A stretch of DNA of 7,823 nucleotides from Eubacteriales bacterium (GTDB lineage: Bacteria > Bacillota_A > Clostridia > Lachnospirales > Lachnospiraceae): contig JAUNAE010000172.1 of the NCBI GenBank assembly GCA_030527765.1, positions 1-7,823 of the forward strand. Reading direction: 5' to 3'. Under the pieces are notes generated by a model, which saw nothing but the letters and a program-made list of their open reading frames with translations, had not been told where the DNA came from and did not search any database. Both the position numbers and the translations under genes were made by a program. Within the stretch, counting starts at the first letter, position 1; the number at the start of each line of letters is the position of its first letter. Positions 6,196 to 7,823 of this stretch are shown one piece after another.

Positions 6196-7140
6196 ATGGT
6201 TACAATTGATTTGATTACAGGATTTCTGGGAAGCGGAAAAACAACGTTTATCCGCTCCTATGCAGAGAAATTGATAGAGCAGGGGACGAACCTCTGTATT
6301 CTGGAGAGCGATCACGGTGCAATCAATGTGGATGCATTGATATTGCAGGAACTGGAAGGGCCGCTCTGTGATGTAGAGATGATCGTAGGAGGAGATGGAG
6401 CCGAGGCACATATGCGGAGATTCCGTACCAAGCTGATTTCCATGGGAATGCTTGGCTATGAGCGGGTGATCGTGGAGCCATCAGGGATCTATGACGTAGA
6501 TGAGTTTTTTGACACCCTGCGGGAGGAGCCTCTGAACCGATGGTATCAAATCGGAAATGTGTTTGCACTGGTAGACGGCAGTACAGAGTTTGACGCACTT
6601 TCCCATGAGGCAGCCTATATGATGGCTTCCCAGATCGCCTGCAGCGGCAAAGTTCTTTTGACTCATATGGAAGAAACAGAGGCTTCCGTGGATACAATTC
6701 TTGAGAAACTAAACGGAATGCTCTCATCAGTCAGATCCGATCGAATTCTGAAGAAATCAGACCTGATTACGCCTGCAAGTGCCTGGAATGGGGATGTATG
6801 GGAAGAATTTGTGACTTCCGGACATGTACTCGCATCCTATGAAAAGCAGGAGATTTCAGATGGCTCCGGTTTTCAGAGTTTGTTTTACATGCACATCACA
6901 GATTCAGAGGAAGAACTGGAGAAAAAAATTCAGCGCCTTTTCAAGGATGACACCTGCGGTCATGTGCGGAGGGTCAAGGGATTCCTGCCCGCAAAAGAGA
7001 AATGGAAAGAAATTAACGCAACTCGGGATACGTTCCGGATAGAGGAGGTTTCTGCAGGGCAGAATGTCCTGATCGTCATTGGTGAGAAACTCCAGAAGGA
7101 ACAGATTGGACAGTACTGGCCGGAGGCGGTGACCGTATAA
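6196..7140 (+). CDS. CobW/COG0523-type G3E GTPase lacking the CxCC metal motif
   Basis: The protein has 314 residues. It opens with a Walker A, GFLGSGKTT at residues 9-17, followed by LCILESDHGAINVDALIL where relatives have a switch I region with a conserved N-E-F-G. VIVEPSG with E94 and G97 is the family's ExxG Walker B. The C-terminal CobW_C domain covers about 225-310 (HVRRVKGFLP). Most COG0523 proteins carry a GCICC-type metal motif between Walker A and ExxG; here that stretch reads EMIVGGDGAEAHMRRF with no cysteines. The guanine-specifying NKxD is replaced by LLTHMEET at 154-161. So metal binding and nucleotide choice may differ from classical metallochaperones. The start lacks a strong ribosome binding site; AAAGG at 6176-6180 is 15 bases away and no better in-frame start is visible. 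A small CxxC protein follows by 27 bp. Confidence 0.85.
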   Translation: MVTIDLITGFLGSGKTTFIRSYAEKLIEQGTNLCILESDHGAINVDALILQELEGPLCDVEMIVGGDGAEAHMRRFRTKLISMGMLGYERVIVEPSGIYDVDEFFDTLREEPLNRWYQIGNVFALVDGSTEFDALSHEAAYMMASQIACSGKVLLTHMEETEASVDTILEKLNGMLSSVRSDRILKKSDLITPASAWNGDVWEEFVTSGHVLASYEKQEISDGSGFQSLFYMHITDSEEELEKKIQRLFKDDTCGHVRRVKGFLPAKEKWKEINATRDTFRIEEVSAGQNVLIVIGEKLQKEQIGQYWPEAVTV

Positions 7141-7154
7141 GAATCTCCGGAGTT

Positions 7155-7160
7155 TGGAGG
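7155..7160 (+). promoter_or_regulatory. Ribosome binding site of the small HCSIC protein
   Basis: TGGAGG lies 7 bases before the ATG at 7168. It supports translation of this short gene, in contrast to the weak site of the GTPase gene just upstream. Confidence 0.8.
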
Positions 7161-7167
7161 AAATATT

Positions 7168-7395
7168 ATGCTGGAATTTCTGTCGTTTCGAAAACATAAG
7201 GTCGAGAAAAGAACGTATGATGCAGAAAAACAGATTCCTGTTCTGCACTGCAGTATCTGCACCGGAGAACAGGTGGCGGGCTTCAAAGATCTCCATACCG
7301 GGAAATTTGAGGAAGTCATGCTTATAAGAAATAATCAGGATCTGACGCGATTCAAAGAAATGTATGGAATCAAGGAAATTGCGAAAGAGTATTAA
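7168..7395 (+). CDS. Small conserved-looking protein with an HCSIC motif, co-transcribed with the GTPase
   Basis: The protein has 75 residues. It begins with a basic, aromatic segment (MLEFLSFRKHKVEKR). The centre is HCSICTGEQVAGFKDLHTGK, with H27, C28 and C31 as possible metal or redox ligands, and the tail is acidic/basic mixed (FEEVMLIRNNQDLTRFKEMYGI). No signal peptide or membrane segment is seen. I do not recognise a named family, although the sequence resembles short uncharacterised proteins of gut Clostridia. The ribosome binding site is good and the gene is 27 bp behind the GTPase gene with no terminator between, so co-transcription is likely. A role as a metal-binding partner of the GTPase is a guess from the context and the cysteine pair only. 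No clear terminator follows its stop codon. Confidence 0.75.
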   Translation: MLEFLSFRKHKVEKRTYDAEKQIPVLHCSICTGEQVAGFKDLHTGKFEEVMLIRNNQDLTRFKEMYGIKEIAKEY

Positions 7396-7428
7396 CAAGG
7401 TACCAAATACAATCTATAGTAATTATTG

Positions 7429-7444
7429 TAATCCGGCCGAAATG
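7429..7444 (+). repeat. Upstream copy of a 16-bp promoter repeat
   Basis: TAATCCGGCCGAAATG lies just upstream of the -35 of the AAA-ATPase-like gene. It matches the copy at 7460-7475 at 15 of 16 positions and contains the palindrome CGGCCG. Confidence 0.75.
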
Positions 7445-7455
7445 TCAATGAAAAA

Positions 7456-7484
7456 TTGATAATTCGGCCGAAATGATTTATAAT
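7456..7484 (+). promoter_or_regulatory. Strong sigma-A promoter of the AAA-ATPase-like gene
   Basis: TTGATA (7456-7461) and a perfect TATAAT (7479-7484) are separated by 17 bp. Transcription would start near 7491. The second repeat copy covers most of the spacer, so the promoter is probably regulated. Confidence 0.85.
7460..7475 (+). repeat. Downstream copy of the 16-bp promoter repeat
   Basis: TAATTCGGCCGAAATG occupies the promoter spacer, starting within the -35. Its core TTCGGCCGAA is a perfect 10-bp palindrome. It is 31 bp, about three helical turns, from the first copy, so two bound dimers would lie on the same face of the DNA. Confidence 0.75.
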
Positions 7485-7525
7485 CAAAACAAACAATGGA
7501 GAATCATTCGAAAGGAGTGGGGCGA

Positions 7526-7823
7526 ATGAGAACGAGTGAGCAAATTGCAGTCGAGTGGGGATTGTCGAAGAATACAATCAATGAAATGTGCAGCAAGGGG
7601 AAAATTCCAGGAGTTGTGAAAGAAGGAAGAAAATGGCTGATTCCGGACGATGCTGTACGTCCTGCAGATGGACGAATGACCACAGGGAAATACTCAAAAC
7701 CCAAAAACACAGAGACAAAACCGCTGCCAATTGGTATTTCTGATTATGTTCGAGCTCAGTCAGAATATTATTATGTGGATAAAACACTTCTGATTAAAGA
7801 GTTTCTTGATAAAAAACCGCTTG
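7526..7823 (+). CDS. HTH plus AAA-ATPase-like (PF09820-type) protein, 3' end outside the window
   Basis: Only the first 99 residues are present and the frame runs off the right edge. Residues 1-45 form an excisionase/MerR-like helix-turn-helix (SEQIAVEWGLSKNTINEMC, then GRKWLIPDDAV), the type that reads a short DNA site. A linker at about 46-66 leads into LPIGISDYVRAQSEYYYVDK at 67-86 and LLIKEFLDKKPL. This is the hallmark start of AAA-ATPase-like proteins, which normally continue into a P-loop and end in a PD-(D/E)XK nuclease-like domain; neither is visible here. Such proteins occur in many copies in gut Clostridia and Bacteroidetes, and their function is unsettled. AAAGGAG at 7511-7517 is 8 bases before the ATG. 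The HTH could bind the repeats in its own promoter, but that is inference. Confidence 0.85.
   Translation, partial: MRTSEQIAVEWGLSKNTINEMCSKGKIPGVVKEGRKWLIPDDAVRPADGRMTTGKYSKPKNTETKPLPIGISDYVRAQSEYYYVDKTLLIKEFLDKKPL

Noticed and set aside
6196..7140. UreG, HypB or MeaB assignment for the GTPase
   Set aside because: The CobW_C domain and the ExxG motif place it in COG0523, and no urease, hydrogenase or mutase genes are nearby.
7429..7475. CRISPR array or transposon ends from the CGGCCGAAATG repeats
   Set aside because: There are only two copies, no spacer pattern and no cas or transposase gene. Their position on a promoter fits operators better.

Overview
The window is a chromosomal stretch, probably from an anaerobic gut-type member of the Clostridia (Lachnospiraceae-like). 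The reasons are strong AGGAGG-type ribosome binding sites, moderate AT richness, a Rex-type operator, a DUF3786 protein, an oxygen-sensitive radical SAM enzyme and an AAA-ATPase-like/HTH protein of a kind that is abundant in that family. Every gene I can support is on the + strand. No rRNA, tRNA, CRISPR array or insertion sequence is visible.

Region 1 (1-2702) holds two genes 21 bp apart. The first is a Nudix domain fused to an NrtR-type winged helix. The second is a HemN/HemW-like radical SAM enzyme with an extra C-terminal Nudix domain. The two Nudix domains are clearly related to each other. This pairing of a possible nucleotide sensor/regulator with a radical SAM-Nudix fusion is the best candidate in the window for a poorly described system.

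Region 2 (2703-3490) is a DUF3786 gene with its own probable extended -10 promoter and a strong intrinsic terminator.

Region 3 (3491-4850) is a GNAT acetyltransferase behind a near-consensus promoter with an inverted repeat between -35 and -10, followed by a LysR regulator. Both genes look damaged. The GNAT reading frame is cut short by one extra G in a six-G run, and its last 16 codons lie intact in the next frame. The LysR gene keeps its HTH and its C-terminal tail, but most of the effector domain is missing and the two pieces are out of frame. A short coding-like scrap lies between them.

Region 4 (4851-6130) is a zinc alcohol dehydrogenase of the aryl/benzyl-alcohol type. A 16-bp perfect Rex-like operator overlaps its promoter and a strong terminator follows. 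It is probably controlled by the NADH/NAD+ ratio.

Region 5 (6131-7395) is a two-gene unit: a COG0523/CobW-type GTPase that lacks the family's CxCC metal motif and has a degenerate NKxD, followed by a 75-residue protein carrying an HCSIC motif.

Region 6 (7396-7823) is a textbook sigma-A promoter with two 16-bp repeats 31 bp apart around its -35. It drives an HTH plus AAA-ATPase-like (PF09820-type) protein that runs off the window end.
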